Shown in pieces: positions 33,166 through 44,523 of a DNA stretch of 64,000 nucleotides. The DNA lies in NCBI RefSeq assembly GCF_000499385.1, contig NW_013655003.1, positions 1 to 64,000 of the forward strand. The letters are read 5' to 3'. A model generated the notes under the pieces. The model saw nothing but the letters and a program-made list of their open reading frames with translations. It ran no database searches and was not told the origin of the DNA. Source of the stretch: Eimeria necatrix. Its lineage: Eukaryota; Apicomplexa; Conoidasida; Eucoccidiorida; Eimeriidae. The number at the start of each line of letters is the position of its first letter. Positions within the stretch are counted from its first letter, which is position 1. The position numbers and the translations under genes were made by a program.

Positions 33166-35255
33166 CTTTGAAAATTTGACCTTCAAAGAATACAGTTACA
33201 AAAATTACCTGGCAAAGCTTAAAAGTAAAATTATTAGATAAGGAGGGTGCAAAAGAAAAGTGCACTGGCTGCGAACAATGTGAGTGCTGCCGTCAATGTC
33301 TCCTTGGCATCGGGCATTGAGCAGTGGGCGGAAGGGAACGTGCACAGCGAACGCTTGGATCTGCACCTGCAAAGCTTCACCACTTGAAATTCAATTAGCA
33401 TATCTCTTGATGAACGTACGTTTTTAAATTGTTCCACAGACTGAGTGTAAAATGAGACCAAACCGAATACAGCGTCCAAGCATGTGATCGCCTGAGCACT
33501 AGATCTACATGAACACGGAAGCTAGCACCTGTGTAAATGTGCTAGCCACTACGTAAACTCTGCTATTTCTATGCCTTTCTCTAGAATAATTTGTTTTAAA
33601 GGGAACCGAACCATAGCTTTTTGGGGGATTTCAGTGTACGGGTTGGAACTGAAAAGAGTCTTCCGCCGTCGGTGTTCGGTTGTTAGCACAGGAGACAAGA
33701 CGGGCCCGCGTCTCGCCTCTGCCAAAAATTTCGACGTAAGCAGAAGAACTGAATCATTATGGGGAGCAAGATAGTGCCTCACTTGTGGACTCACATCGTT
33801 TTGCTTTTGAAAAAGGCGTCGACGATTTGATCGGGAGTCTACGTGGAGCCTCCTGCCCAACGCCACACGCAACTGTGAAAACTACTGGGACCGCGGCAGT
33901 CAGTTTGTCCCGCGCTCGAAGTCGCGGAGTGTACTTCACGTGGTTTCTTTCAAGTGCCGCTGTGTTTAAACTGCAAAGATCAACAAGGAGCAGCGACGGC
34001 GCTATGAGGGCGACGATACTCGGCGGCGACATTTGTGTCGTGCAAGCCAAAAGGGAAATATTTTAAAATGCCTCACTACAATACGCGGATAGAATCAAAC
34101 TGTAGGAGTAAACGAGGTCGTTGTCGCCTCCTTCTGACGTCACAGGAGTATTTCCCTGGGTCTTGCTAGCGGGTCCTTCATCTAGCCTTCAAAAGCAGGA
34201 CTACCAGACAAGTCGCGGCTCAGCAATGTTCGCAGCTTAATATTTGTGGTTTTTTCATCAAGAAAGAGCCTAAACGAATTCCGGTTAAATCAAATATGTG
34301 GGAGAATTCCCGTTAGCAGGTGGCGCTACGTCACACTGGGGTCTGCTGGCGTAGTATATCTCCGTGCGCAGCTACAATGGAAGCAACTTATTGGCTCGTT
34401 TCCTGGTTCATATTCAGAAAACCCAAATGCTTCCCTGGATCTCCACGTGGCACACATTTGTGGTGGAGAAACTATACGCGGTTTTTGGCTTCCACAGCAT
34501 GAATCGTGACTTTGGGGAAAATCATCTGCCGCCAGTGCTCCCCAAGAGCGTTTCCTGCTGAACCCGGCCCACAGGAGCACAAAGAGGGAAAATAGGCGAA
34601 GTAGACGTCATAGAGTAGCATATCTGGCAATATAGTACTTGACTGATGGGCCGAGCAATGCAATGGAAAAACAAAATTGAAGAGATCGAGACGCTGTCTT
34701 CACCACAGGGCTTCCAGCGTGTATCGAGATAAACAAGAATAACCCACAGATGGGGCATAGCATGCGAAGGCAGCAAAAAGAAAGCCTTGAGCTAGTTTAA
34801 ACACACTGCGTCCGCCCAAGCCCCTCCGACAAATCGTTGTGAGCTTCCATATATAGTTTGTTTCCACCCCATATCATCGGCTTGACATGGCTTCCCATAC
34901 GCCTGCCTCTTTACTGCCGAATATCAGTAGGTTTATCTGATTCTTAGTGAGATGGCGAAAATATCTGTCAAAGCTAGCTGAAACCAACCAGCGTTGAAAG
35001 TTTTACAGTTCAAAATTGCCTTTTGACAACTGTAACGCATGCGGCAAGCATTTAATGCATGGTGGCTGCGAGAACAAACAGCTTCCAATCAGCCCCAGGC
35101 AAGCGACAGAAGCCGGTATCCTTTTCCCATTTGAAAAACGACTGGAAAGGATTTTACCTTCAAGTCGGCTTAAGTGTGAAGCGCTGCTTCACAGATTCAC
35201 CTTGAAGCGAGAAGCGCCTGGGCTGTTGCCAGCGTACAACTCATAGTTAGCAGAG
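33166..35255. other. Spacer duplicated with the next one
   Basis: It contains the gene 8 promoter blocks, a SAG exon 1 relic at 33918-34032, and 34100-35255, which is closely matched by 37400-38466 in the following spacer. The two strands are both open across 33757-34066. Confidence 0.55.
33918..34032 (-). pseudogene. Orphan SAG exon 1 relic, frame still open
   Basis: From the ATG at 34032: MSPPSIVALIAPSLLLVDLC … HVKYTPRL, exactly 38 codons. It has the hydrophobic core and VKYT motif of live first exons and no stop, but the donor is lost (C/GAGCG in place of G/GTAAG). No exons 2-4 follow before the gene 8 promoter. Confidence 0.6.
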
Positions 35256-36452
35256 CTACAGTGCAATCATGCTAATTGCCACGATCAAGAATGCACCAAA
35301 GCATGGAATAGCGATTGAAGCTGACCCCGTGAGCGAGGATGCGATCTTGTCCCACTGATCCTGCCTGTAAACAGCCAACGCTCGCATACTCACAGTCGAC
35401 CTCACGAAAAGCCATTGTTTGTGAATTATCCATTGGTGAGAAGAAGGGGTTACGCCGCTGCTTACGTGAATGGGGCAGTATTGTCGTCTGCAAAGGCAGA
35501 GGGCATTGTCTTGCAAATCAGTGCGTAGCCATATTCGGGGCTTTGCTCTGAATCATTCTGCAGCACTGTGCCTCCTGCAGTGGTTTTAGTGCACGTAACA
35601 ACCCTGCAGTCTGCAGTGGCATCGGATGAGGGGTTATACAAGGCTACAAAAGAAACGTTGTCCTGATTTTTATATAGATTTGCTCCTTCAGTCTTTGATG
35701 GCGGAAGGCCAGTGAAATTTTTGAAGGCTGCCTTCCAGTGATCAACTGTTTCCTCGCAGTTGGGTTCGGCGGCAGTAAGGGGCTTGAAGGCATATGTTCC
35801 GTCCTGAAATGGATTCGTTGCGCTTGCGGCAGCCACGGGGTCTTTTTGCTCCGTCTGACAAAAGTAAAAGGAAAACGTTGCAGTGCCGGATACTGTTAGT
35901 GTTGATGACTCTAAAAGCACCTAGCGCTTTTTACTGGATTCAAAGACTCCCAAACTCTTTCACTCCTTGTCTTGGTCTAGGCAGTGGTGGTGGCTTTAGA
36001 AATATTCTGCTCCTCTTACTGGGACCAGATATTTGCAGACTTTCATCCACTCGCCATCTTCTTGCAGTTGCTCTTCTGGATCACTCAATTTTTTGCCGTC
36101 TGGGGCCTCGGTGAAGTTTGTCAACCCGGCTGCTTCACGAGCAGCATTGAGCTCGCTGAGGCACTTAGCAGTTTTTCCTGAAGCATTTGCATGAAAACAA
36201 AACTTCGTTTTGTTTTGCACCTGCCGAGGCTGAACTTGGAGTCGTACGATGAAACTCATTTGCAGCAGCTGACTGCGCGTTTTCGAACGGACACCAGCGC
36301 AAGCGTCAACGCGAAATTAGTGGCGCAGTAAAGGTATACTGCTTACCCAGAGATGCAGTGTATGTTGGTGCTTGTTGACCTGCTTGTGAGATTTTCAGGG
36401 ACGAGGCGCTCAGCACAAAGAGCGAGGCGCTGCAAATGTACAGAGACAGCAT
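35256..36452 (-). CDS. SAG-family surface antigen, array gene 9, with enlarged intron 2
   Basis: Exons 36452-36347, 36177-36020, 35854-35466, 35364-35256; 253 aa. The signal peptide is MLSLYICSASLFVLSASS. Cysteines: AKCLSELN, VCKYLVP, NCEETVDHW, ADCRVVTC, ALICKTMP. Exon 3 is almost the same as gene 8, whereas exon 2 is quite different (APDGKKLSDPEEQLQEDGEW). Intron 2 is 165 nt instead of about 80, because it contains a leftover exon 2 end (35931-35981). The gene therefore looks like a recombinant with a gene 8-like 3' half. The upstream motif is at 36780-36794. Confidence 0.88.
35931..35981 (-). pseudogene. Vestigial SAG exon 2 tail inside intron 2 of array gene 9
   Basis: It matches the 3' end of gene 8 exon 2 (GACCAAGAC … then TTACTGG donor region on +), with an in-frame TGA where gene 8 has ACAGAGTGG. 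The flanking intron sequence on its left is gene 8-like; on its right it is like genes 6 and 10. Confidence 0.7.
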
Positions 36453-37214
36453 CTTCGAAAATTTGACCTTCAAAGGATGCGGTTACCAAAATTACCTGGC
36501 AAACTTTGAAAATAAAATTATTAGGTAAGGAGGGTGCAAAAGAAAAGCTCGCTCGCCGCGAAGAATGTGAGTGCTGCAGTTAATGCCTCATTTCGTACCG
36601 GGCATTGAGCAGCGGGAGGAAGGGATCGTGCACAACTCATGTTTCGAGCTGCGCTTGCAAAGCTTCGCCACTTGAAGTTCCACCAGCATATCTCTTGATT
36701 AATTTCTGTTGTAAATTAGTTTCACAGGATGATGATAAAGGGAGACTAAATCGGATACAGCGTCCTGGCATGTGACCACCTGAGCTCTAGATCTACGTGA
36801 ACACAGAAGCTCACACCTGTGTAAATGTGCTAGCCATAAGGAGAACTCTGCTATTTCTATGTCTTCCTGTAGAATACTTTGTTTGACAGAGAACAGAACC
36901 TTAGTTTTTTGGGAGATTTCAAGGTATGGGTTGGCACTGAAAAGAGTCTTTCGCCGTCTGTGTTCGGTTGTCGGCTCAGAAGACTAGGCGGGTTCACTTC
37001 TCATAATCCTGCAATATCTCACCTCCGCCCAAAATTTCTACGTAAGCAGAAGAACAGAATCATTAAGGGGGGCAAGATAGTGCTTCCCTTGCGGAATCAC
37101 GTCTTTTTGTTTTCAAGGAATTCTCCGAGGATTTTTTCGGAAGTCAACATGGAGCCTCCTACTCAACGTCACATGCAATCATGAAAATTGTAGGGGTCAC
37201 TGCAGTCAGCTTGT

Positions 37215-37327
37215 CTAGCTCTCCAAGTCGCAGAGTATACTTCATGCTGTTTCCTGCAAGTGCCGCACTGTTTCAAGTGCAAAGTTTAGTCACGAGCAAC
37301 GACGGCAACGAGACTCCGCGGGGACAT
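37215..37327 (-). pseudogene. Orphan SAG exon 1 relic, broken
   Basis: From the ATG at 37327: MSPRSLVAVVARD then stop. Downstream sequence aligns with the relic at 33918-34032 after frameshifts. The donor is absent. Confidence 0.5.
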
Positions 37328-37955
37328 TTGTGCCAAGCACACCACAAGGGAAATATTTCAAATGTCCCACCACAATACATGGAGAAAATCAAACTGCAGG
37401 GGTAAACGAGCTCGTTGTTGCCTCCTTCTGACGTCACAGGAGTATTTCCCGGGGTCATGCTAGTGGGTCCTTCATCTAGCCTTCCACAGCAGGACTACCA
37501 GGCACGTCGCGGCTCAGCAATGCTCGCAGTTTAATACTTGCACTTTTTCCCAGGAAAGAGCTTAAACGAATTCCGGTGGAATTAAGTAGGCAAAAGAATT
37601 CCCGTTAGCAGGTGGCGCTCTATCACACTCGTGTCTGCTGGCTTCGTATACCTCCATGCAGACCTACGGTACAGTGCAGTGCAGTCAGTTATTGGCTCGT
37701 TTCCTGGTTCATATTCAGTGCAACCAGCTGTTCCCCGGAATCTCCACGTGGCACACAGTTGTGGTGGAGAAACTATACGCGGTTTTTGGCTTCCACAGCA
37801 TGAATCGTGACTTTGGGGAAAATCACCTGCCGCGAGTGCTCCCCAAGAGCGTTTCCTGCTCGACCCAGCCCACAGGGGCACAAAGAGGGAAAATTGGCGA
37901 AGTGGAAGTCATAGAGTAGCATATCTGGCAATATAGTACTTGACTGATGGGCCGA

Positions 37956-39078
37956 GCAATGCAATGGAAAAACAAAATTGAAGAGATCGAGACGCTGTCT
38001 TCACCACAGGGCTTCCAGCGTGGATCGAGATAAACAAGAATAACCCACAGATGGGGCATAGCATGCGAAGGCAGCCAAATGAAAGCCTTGAGCTAGTTTA
38101 AACACACTGCGTCCGCCCAAGCCCTTCCGACAAATCGTTGTGAGCTTCCATATATAGTTTGTTTCCACCCCATATCATTGGCTTGACATGGCTTCCCATA
38201 CGCCTGCCTCTTTACTGCCGAATATCAGTAGGTTTATCTGATTACTAGTGAGATGGGGGAAATATCTGTCAAAGCTAGCTGAAACCAACCAGCGTTGAGA
38301 GTTTTACAGTTCAAAATTGTCTTTTGACAACTGTAACGCATGCGGCAAGCATTTAATGCATGGTGGCTGCGAAAACAAACAGCTTCCAATCAGCCCCAGG
38401 CAAGCAACAGAAGCCGGTATCCTTTTCCCATTTGAAAAACGACTGGAAAGGATTTTACCTTCAAGTNNNNNNNNNNNNNNNNNNNNNNNNNNNNNNNNNN
38501 NNNNNNNNNNNNNNNNNNNNNNNNNNNNNNNNNNNNNNNNNNNNNNNNNNNNNNNNNNNNNNNNNNTGCAATGCAATGGAAAAACAAAATTGAAGAGATC
38601 GAGACGCTGTCTTCACCACAGGGCTTACAGCGTGGATCGAGATAAACAAGAATAACCCACAGATGGGGCATAGCATGCGAAGGCAGCCAAAAGAAAGCCT
38701 CGAGCTAGTTTAAACACACTGCGTCCGCCCAAGCCCCTCCGACAAATTGTTGTGAGCTTCCATATATAGTTTGTTTCCACCCCATATCATTGGCTTGACA
38801 TGGCTTCCCATACGCCTGCCTCTTTACTGCCGAATATCAGTAGGTTTATCTGATTACTAGTGAGATGGGGGAAATATCTGTCAAAGCTAGCTGAAACCAA
38901 CCAGCGTTGAGAGTTTTACAGTTCAAAATTGTCTTTTGACAACTGTAACGCATGCGGCAAGCATTTAATGCATGGTGGCTGCGAAAACAAACAGCTTCCA
39001 ATCAGCCCCAGGCAAGCAACAGAAGCCGGTATCCTTTTCCCATTTGAAAAACGACTGGAAAGGATTTTACCTTCAAGT
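37956..39078. repeat. Direct repeat, two 511-bp copies around an assembly gap
   Basis: Copy 1 is 37956-38466, copy 2 is 38568-39078, with a constant offset of 612 and only a few substitutions (for example CTTCCAGCG/CTTACAGCG). The 3' end of copy 1 stops where copy 2 continues into the 3' flank of gene 10. Confidence 0.9.
38467..38566. other. Assembly gap (100 N)
   Basis: Exactly 100 undetermined bases, a customary placeholder for a gap of unknown length. Its position between repeat copies suggests collapsed array sequence. Confidence 0.99.
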
Positions 39079-39168
39079 CGGCTTAAGTGTGAAGCGCTGC
39101 TTCACAAATTGACCTTGAAGCGAGAAGCGCCTGGGCTGTTGCCAGCGTACAACTCATAGTCTGCAGAG

Positions 39169-40315
39169 CTACAGTGCTATCATGCTAATTGCCACGGTCA
39201 AGAATGCACCAAAGCCCGGGATGGCGATTGAAGCTGACCCAGTGAGCGAGGATGCGATCTTGTCCCACTGGTCCTGCCTGTGCAGAAACAGCCAACGCCC
39301 GCATACTCACAGTCAACCTCAGAGGACATAGTTTGTGAATTATTCATTGGTGAGAAGAAGGGGTTACGCCGCTGCTTACGTGAATGGGGCAGTATTGTCG
39401 TCTGTAAAGGCAGAGGGCATCGTCTTGCAAAGCAGCGCGTAGCCATATTCGGGGCTTTGGTCTGAATCACTTTGCAGCGCTTCGTTTGCTGTAGTGGTTT
39501 TAGTGCAGGTGACGACTCGGCAGTCTGCACTGGCATCGGATGAGGGGTTGTACAAGGCTACAAAAGAAACGTTGTCTTGGTTGTTGTAAAGATTTCCAGC
39601 TTGACTCTCTGACGGCGGCAGTCCGGAGAAATTTTTGAAGGCTGCCTTCCAGTAATCAACTGTGTCTTTGCAGTTAGGTTCGGCGGCAGTTAGGGACTTG
39701 AAAGCATATGTTCCTTCCTTAAAGGGATTCTCTGGGTTGGAGGCAGCCAAGGGTTGTGAATCCTGCGAATGAGCGAGGGAAACAGAAAATGTAACATTGC
39801 CGGAGATGGTTTGTGGGCGTGGTTTTAGAAATACTCTGCGCCACTTACTGGGATCAAATACTCGCAAATGTTCTTCCACTGGCTGCCGTCTTCTAAATTT
39901 CCTTGTTTTGGATCACTTATTTTATTATCGTTTGAAGCCTGTTGGAAGTTGCTCAACCCAGCTGCCTCGCGAGCAGCATTGACCTCGCTGAGGCATTTAA
40001 CGCTTTTGCCTGCAGCGTTTTCACTGAAACACACTTTGGTTATGTTATGAATTAACTCAGACCACTTTTTGGGAAGTGTAGTGCACTTGGAATCGCATGA
40101 CGGAGCTCAATTGTAGTTGGTGACTGTGACTTGTCTAAGCCTTCGAACAGATGTCAGCTTAAGCCTTCATAAAAAACAATCACAAAGATATACTACTTAC
40201 CCAGAGTTGCAGTATAATTTATTGTTGGTTGACCTCCTTGTGAGCCTTCCATGGATGAGGCGCTCAGCACCAAGAGCGAGGCGCCGAAAAGTAATGGTAT
40301 GCACGCAGGCAGCAT
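39169..40315 (-). CDS. SAG-family surface antigen, array gene 10
   Basis: Exons 40315-40201, 40009-39849, 39762-39380, 39277-39169; 255 aa. The signal peptide is MLPACIPLLFGASLLVLSASS. Cysteines: VKCLSEVN, ICEYLIP, NCKDTVDYW, ADCRVVTC, ALLCKTMP. Exon 3 is the shortest among full genes (383 nt) because its acceptor falls at CATTCGCAG, so the exon begins with Asp instead of the usual Thr. NFSG replaces NFTG, which still leaves a sequon. The exon 4 and 3' flank resemble gene 9. An upstream motif variant lies at about 40647-40661, 332 bp before the ATG. Confidence 0.88.
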
Positions 40316-41551
40316 TTTTGAAGTTTTGAACCTCGAAGCACGCGTCTGCAAAGATATTACTTAGTACACTATAAAAGGGAAGTCATTTGGTAGAGGAGGT
40401 GCAAAAGAAAGCTATATTTGCAGCAAACAGTGCGAGTACTTCTGTCAGTGCCTCTGCGGAATCGGACACTGCGCAATGGGCGGAAGGGAGCGTGCACAGC
40501 TAAGGTCTGGATCTACGCTTGCAGAACTTGTCCACTTGAAATCCAACCACTATATATCTTGAAAAACACACATTTGCAAACGCTTCTTTTCAGGGTGAGT
40601 ATAAGATGAGACTAAAAAGAATGCAGCTTGCTACCAAATTCACCTTGCACTGACTAGATCTGGGTGAACACTGAAGTGTGAAGCTCTGCAAGTGTGCGAC
40701 CCGCAGGAGAACTCTGCTCTTTCATTGGTTTTCTTTTCAATTTCTACTCTTACTAAGACCTAAACTGTAACGCTCTGCTGGATTTCAAGCCATCGGATGG
40801 CAGTGATAAGAGCTCTTTAACCATCGTTACATTTTCCCTGGCTACAGGGGCCAGCCAGCAGGGGCACAGGGCGGTGGAACAATAGACGAAGAAAATATCA
40901 TACCGTCCTATATCTGGCATCACAATAACTTATTTCCGGATAGAATAATACAATGGAAGAAAATGAAATAAACGTGGTCGAGATGCCGTCCTCCTCAAAT
41001 GGTCGCCAGCATCCACAGAAACCAAGGCCAACGCGCCAACTCATAGACTGTGGTCATCAGATAAATGCGACATCTAGAGCATTTCGATGTGATTTCAATA
41101 CTCTCTGTGTGCCCGGGCAACTCTGATGAGAGGTCTGGAGACATCAGGTGAAGCCTTTGTGTCCTCCGCATATTTGCAATGACACAGCAAGCTTGAGGCG
41201 TGTCAGGTCGCTGCAGAATATCTAGTAGGATCAGATACATCTTAATGAAAGAGGTAACTGTTGAATCTAGGAGAATACTACTATGGTTGATGAAAATTGG
41301 CGGCTGAAAATTTTCCCTTAACCACTGCAGTGCATGGAACAAGCATTTAGTTGAGGCCAGCACTGAAAGTTGACAGCTTCAAACCTGTCTCGGGCCGGCA
41401 GAAGAGCTCAATTACTTTTTTGAGCTGCAAAATCGACCAGATGGTGCGTTTTGGTCCATTTGCCGTGAATATGGTACTTCACAAACGTCGTTAGGTGCGA
41501 AGTCACACTTGCGTCTAACGGCGCAGAGTCTTCAGCTCATAGACTCCAGGG
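40316..41551. other. Spacer, gene 10 promoter and gene 11 downstream region
   Basis: Promoter blocks run to 40665. The remainder is diverged spacer. 41250-41520 on the + strand keeps weak similarity to the 3' flank of gene 12 (RPDGAFWSI versus RPEGAFWPI). No gene was recognised. Confidence 0.45.
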
Positions 41552-42707
41552 TCAAAGCGCCATCAGACTAAACACTGTGATTAAAAATACACCAAAACCT
41601 GGGATGGCGACTGAAGCTGACCCCGTGAGCGAAGATATGATCCTGTCCCACTGGTCCTGCCTGCGCAAAAACAGCCAACGCTCGCATACTCACAGCCCAC
41701 TCTACGAAAAGCTATGTTTTGCAGACTCTTCAGTGATGAGGTGAGCGGGTGGCATTCATGCTTACGTAAATGGAACAGAATCATTGCTTGTAAAAGCCGT
41801 AGGCATCGTCTTGCAAATCAGCGCGTAGCCATATTCATTGCTCCTCTGTGGATCACTTCGTTGCTCCGACCCTCCAGTGGTAGTGGTTTTAGTGCAAGTA
41901 ATAACTTGGCAGTCTGCAGTGGCATCGGATGACGGGTTGTACAATGCTACAAAAGAAACGTTGTCTTGGCTGTTGTAGAGCTCTCCAGCTTGACTCTTTG
42001 ATGGCGGCAGTCCGGAGAAATTTTTGAAGGCTGACTTCCAGTAATCAACTGTCTCCTTGCAGTTAGTCTCCTCGGCGGTTAGGGACTTGAACGCATATGT
42101 TCCTTGCTCAAATGGTTTCGCTACTCTTGCCGCCTCTGCAGGTTCTGTTTGCGTCTGAGACATGAAAAGAGAAAGTGCTACCGTGCAGGGTATCACGATA
42201 GATCTACCTCCTAAGATTCCTCGTGAAACTTACTGGAATCAAATATTCACAGAGTTTTCTCCATTCGGTGCCTTCGTCTAGCTCTGAATCGCCTGGGTCA
42301 CTCAATTGTTCGTCCCCTGAGGCCTCTCCGAAGCTGGGCAACCCAGCTGCCTCGCGTGCAGCGTTGACCTCGCTGAGGCACTTCACACTTCCGCCTGAAG
42401 CCATTGAATTCGAATGCACTCAACTCTTGTAATTTATTGGCTGAGAATGCTTTTTTGACAAATCAAACAAGGAGGGGATCTTCTAGTACAAGTCGCTAGC
42501 ATGTGGCTGAGACTGTCTCTGTGTGCTTTGAAACGCACGCCAGCCTAATCATCAGCTCCAATTGAGCGGCACAGTAAGGGTATACAACATACCGCGTGAT
42601 GCAGTGTACGTGACTGTTGGTTGATTTCCTTGTGAGCTACCCAATGTTAAGGCGCTCAGCACCAGGAGCGATGCGCTCAATAGCCTTTGGATATTCCAAT
42701 GAAGCAT
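41552..42707 (-). CDS. SAG-family surface antigen, array gene 11
   Basis: Exons 42707-42593, 42394-42234, 42154-41766, 41660-41552; 257 aa. The signal peptide is MLHWNIQRLLSASLLVLSA. Cysteines: VKCLSEVN, LCEYLIP, NCKETVDYW, ADCQVITC, ALICKTMP. VITC marks this gene and gene 12. The exon 1 donor is GTATG and the exon 1 end reads YTASRG rather than YTASLG. The exon 3 end is VPFT. It forms a tandem pair with gene 12 at an offset of 2972 bp. The upstream motif is at 43021-43035, 314 bp before the ATG. Confidence 0.9.
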
Positions 42708-44523
42708 ATTTGCCAGTTTGATTTAAAAAAATCAGGGATGTGGAAAAATTGAAATTAGACAAACATGCAGGGCCGCCAGCAAAAGGAATGCGAAGGAAAG
42801 TTTTACTTGGGGCCGACAGTGTGAATCCTGTGGGAACGTGCAAGTAAGCAGTGGGAGTTAGGGAACGCACACTGAACCTCAGCTCTGTGCTCGCTTTGTT
42901 GCAACATTTGAGATCCAAGCAAACAATCAATCAAAAAAAGGAAACTTCGGAAACATAGGGCAGAGTAAGGAATGGGGACCCTAAAGCGAAAACCACCTCC
43001 CCAACAGAGTTCGTAGTCACCTGAGCACTAGATCTACATGAACCTGTGAAGGAAACACTTGTGTTCGTGTCCTCTAAACGCGAAATCTAATCTTCCCGTG
43101 CGTTTTTCTAATATGTTCTGTTTTTTGAGCCCAAGGCGGTAAGCGAGTGACGGGCTTCAAGGTGCCTGTCGACCTGAAGCGGAGCTTACTTTTCACTAGT
43201 GTTTCCTCTGCAGCCGAGCAGGCGCGAAACGGCCAACTTTAGTATGCGTGCAAAATCTGGTCTCTCCAAGAAAATTTCTACATACTAGGAGTATTCTAAA
43301 CATTAGACGGGGCCAGATGTCGATTCCCGCATGGCCATTTGTTGTTTTGCTTCTCCCGTAGTGCTGGCAGAAGGCCCTCTGACAACTCTCTGGAGTTGTC
43401 AGAGGGCCTTCTGCCAGTACTACGAAGAAGCTTAGAATCCGCCACTAATGCCTTGCAGGCAGTGGACTGCGCCAAATTTCCAACAACCAATTGTGTGTGG
43501 CAGGTGAGTGCCGCCACCAGCACGGACTGGCGATATTGCGTCCAAAATAGTTACACTAGCTTCACACATGAGAGATACTACGAACAGTTTTGTTCTAGTA
43601 GAGAAGTGTACCATTTGCTCCGAGAAAGAGCTATGTAGTAGATCGGCGTCACCTAGTTTCCCTTTATCGATGTCAGAATCGGCAGATGATTGGCAAGTGC
43701 TGCAGTACTAAACTCATTTGTCGTTGGAGAGCTCATTCTAAAAAGGTCGGCTGTTCCTTATTCCCCCAGTAGCGTCGTAATCATCTGCTGCAAGTGCTTC
43801 TCACTAATGTTTCCTGCTGGAACCAGCCGGCAGGCGCACAAAGACGTGGCAAATAGATGAAGAAGAGGTCATAGGGTACCGTATCTAGCATTATAATATT
43901 TGGCTGATGCACAGAATAATTCAAGTGAGGAAAACGAGATGAAAGAGTGCAAGATGCCGCTTTCATTGGTAGCTCGTCAATGCTTAACCAGACCCAAGAT
44001 GACAAGCCAAGCCGCAGATTGTTCATTGCAGGTGAATGCAGCCCCTAGAACACATTGAGCTAGTTTAAGCACAATGTGTCTGGCCAGGAGGCACTGAGAA
44101 AAAGTTTAGAGATCTTATATGAAATGTCGTTTTTATTTTTGAGCTTGGCAGGGCTAAGCGCACGCGTGATTGCTTATTGCCGAATATCAGAAGGTTTACT
44201 TGATTCTTAATGAGATGGCAAAGATGCATGCTGAACCTAATGGAAACGAAATGAGGCTGAAGAGCGACGGCTCAAAACTCTCTTTTGACAGCTCTAACGA
44301 TTGCAAGAACAACTCAGTCCATGCTGCCTGCAAGGGTGAGCAGCCTCAAATCATTTTCAGGTCAGGGGCAAGCATGAATTATCCCTTCATATTGCGAAAA
44401 CGACCAGAGGGTGCGTTTTGGCCGATTCGGCCTGAAACTGAAATATTTTTTTGTGAATGTAGTTTGACACAACTCCGCAGTTGCGGGCAATAGCATACAC
44501 CGCTCGCCTCGTCGTTTGTAAGG
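42708..44523. other. Spacer of the 11/12 tandem pair
   Basis: It holds promoter blocks to 43040, a hairpin at 43358-43423 and then sequence repeated at 46390-46690 downstream of the second copy's promoter. 44170-44493 is the antisense-open 3' flank of gene 12. Confidence 0.5.
43358..43423. repeat. 31-bp inverted repeat, one mismatch, 4-nt loop
   Basis: Arms 43358-43388 and 43393-43423 around the loop TCTG. The paralogous position near 46321-46380 has the right arm but not a matching left arm, so the palindrome arose in this copy or was lost in the other. Confidence 0.92.

Larger units (their letters stand above)
36453..39168. other. Spacer containing exon relic, duplicated blocks and assembly gap
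   Basis: Promoter blocks of gene 9 fill 36453-36800. An exon 1 relic lies near 37215-37327. 37956-38466 and 38568-39078 are near-identical, with the N gap between them. 38790-39168 is the 3' flank of gene 10. Confidence 0.6.

Noticed and set aside
43358..43423. Intrinsic terminator
   Set aside because: The stem is far too long, the host is a eukaryote, and there is no U-tract; the copy-specific presence fits a mutational origin better.
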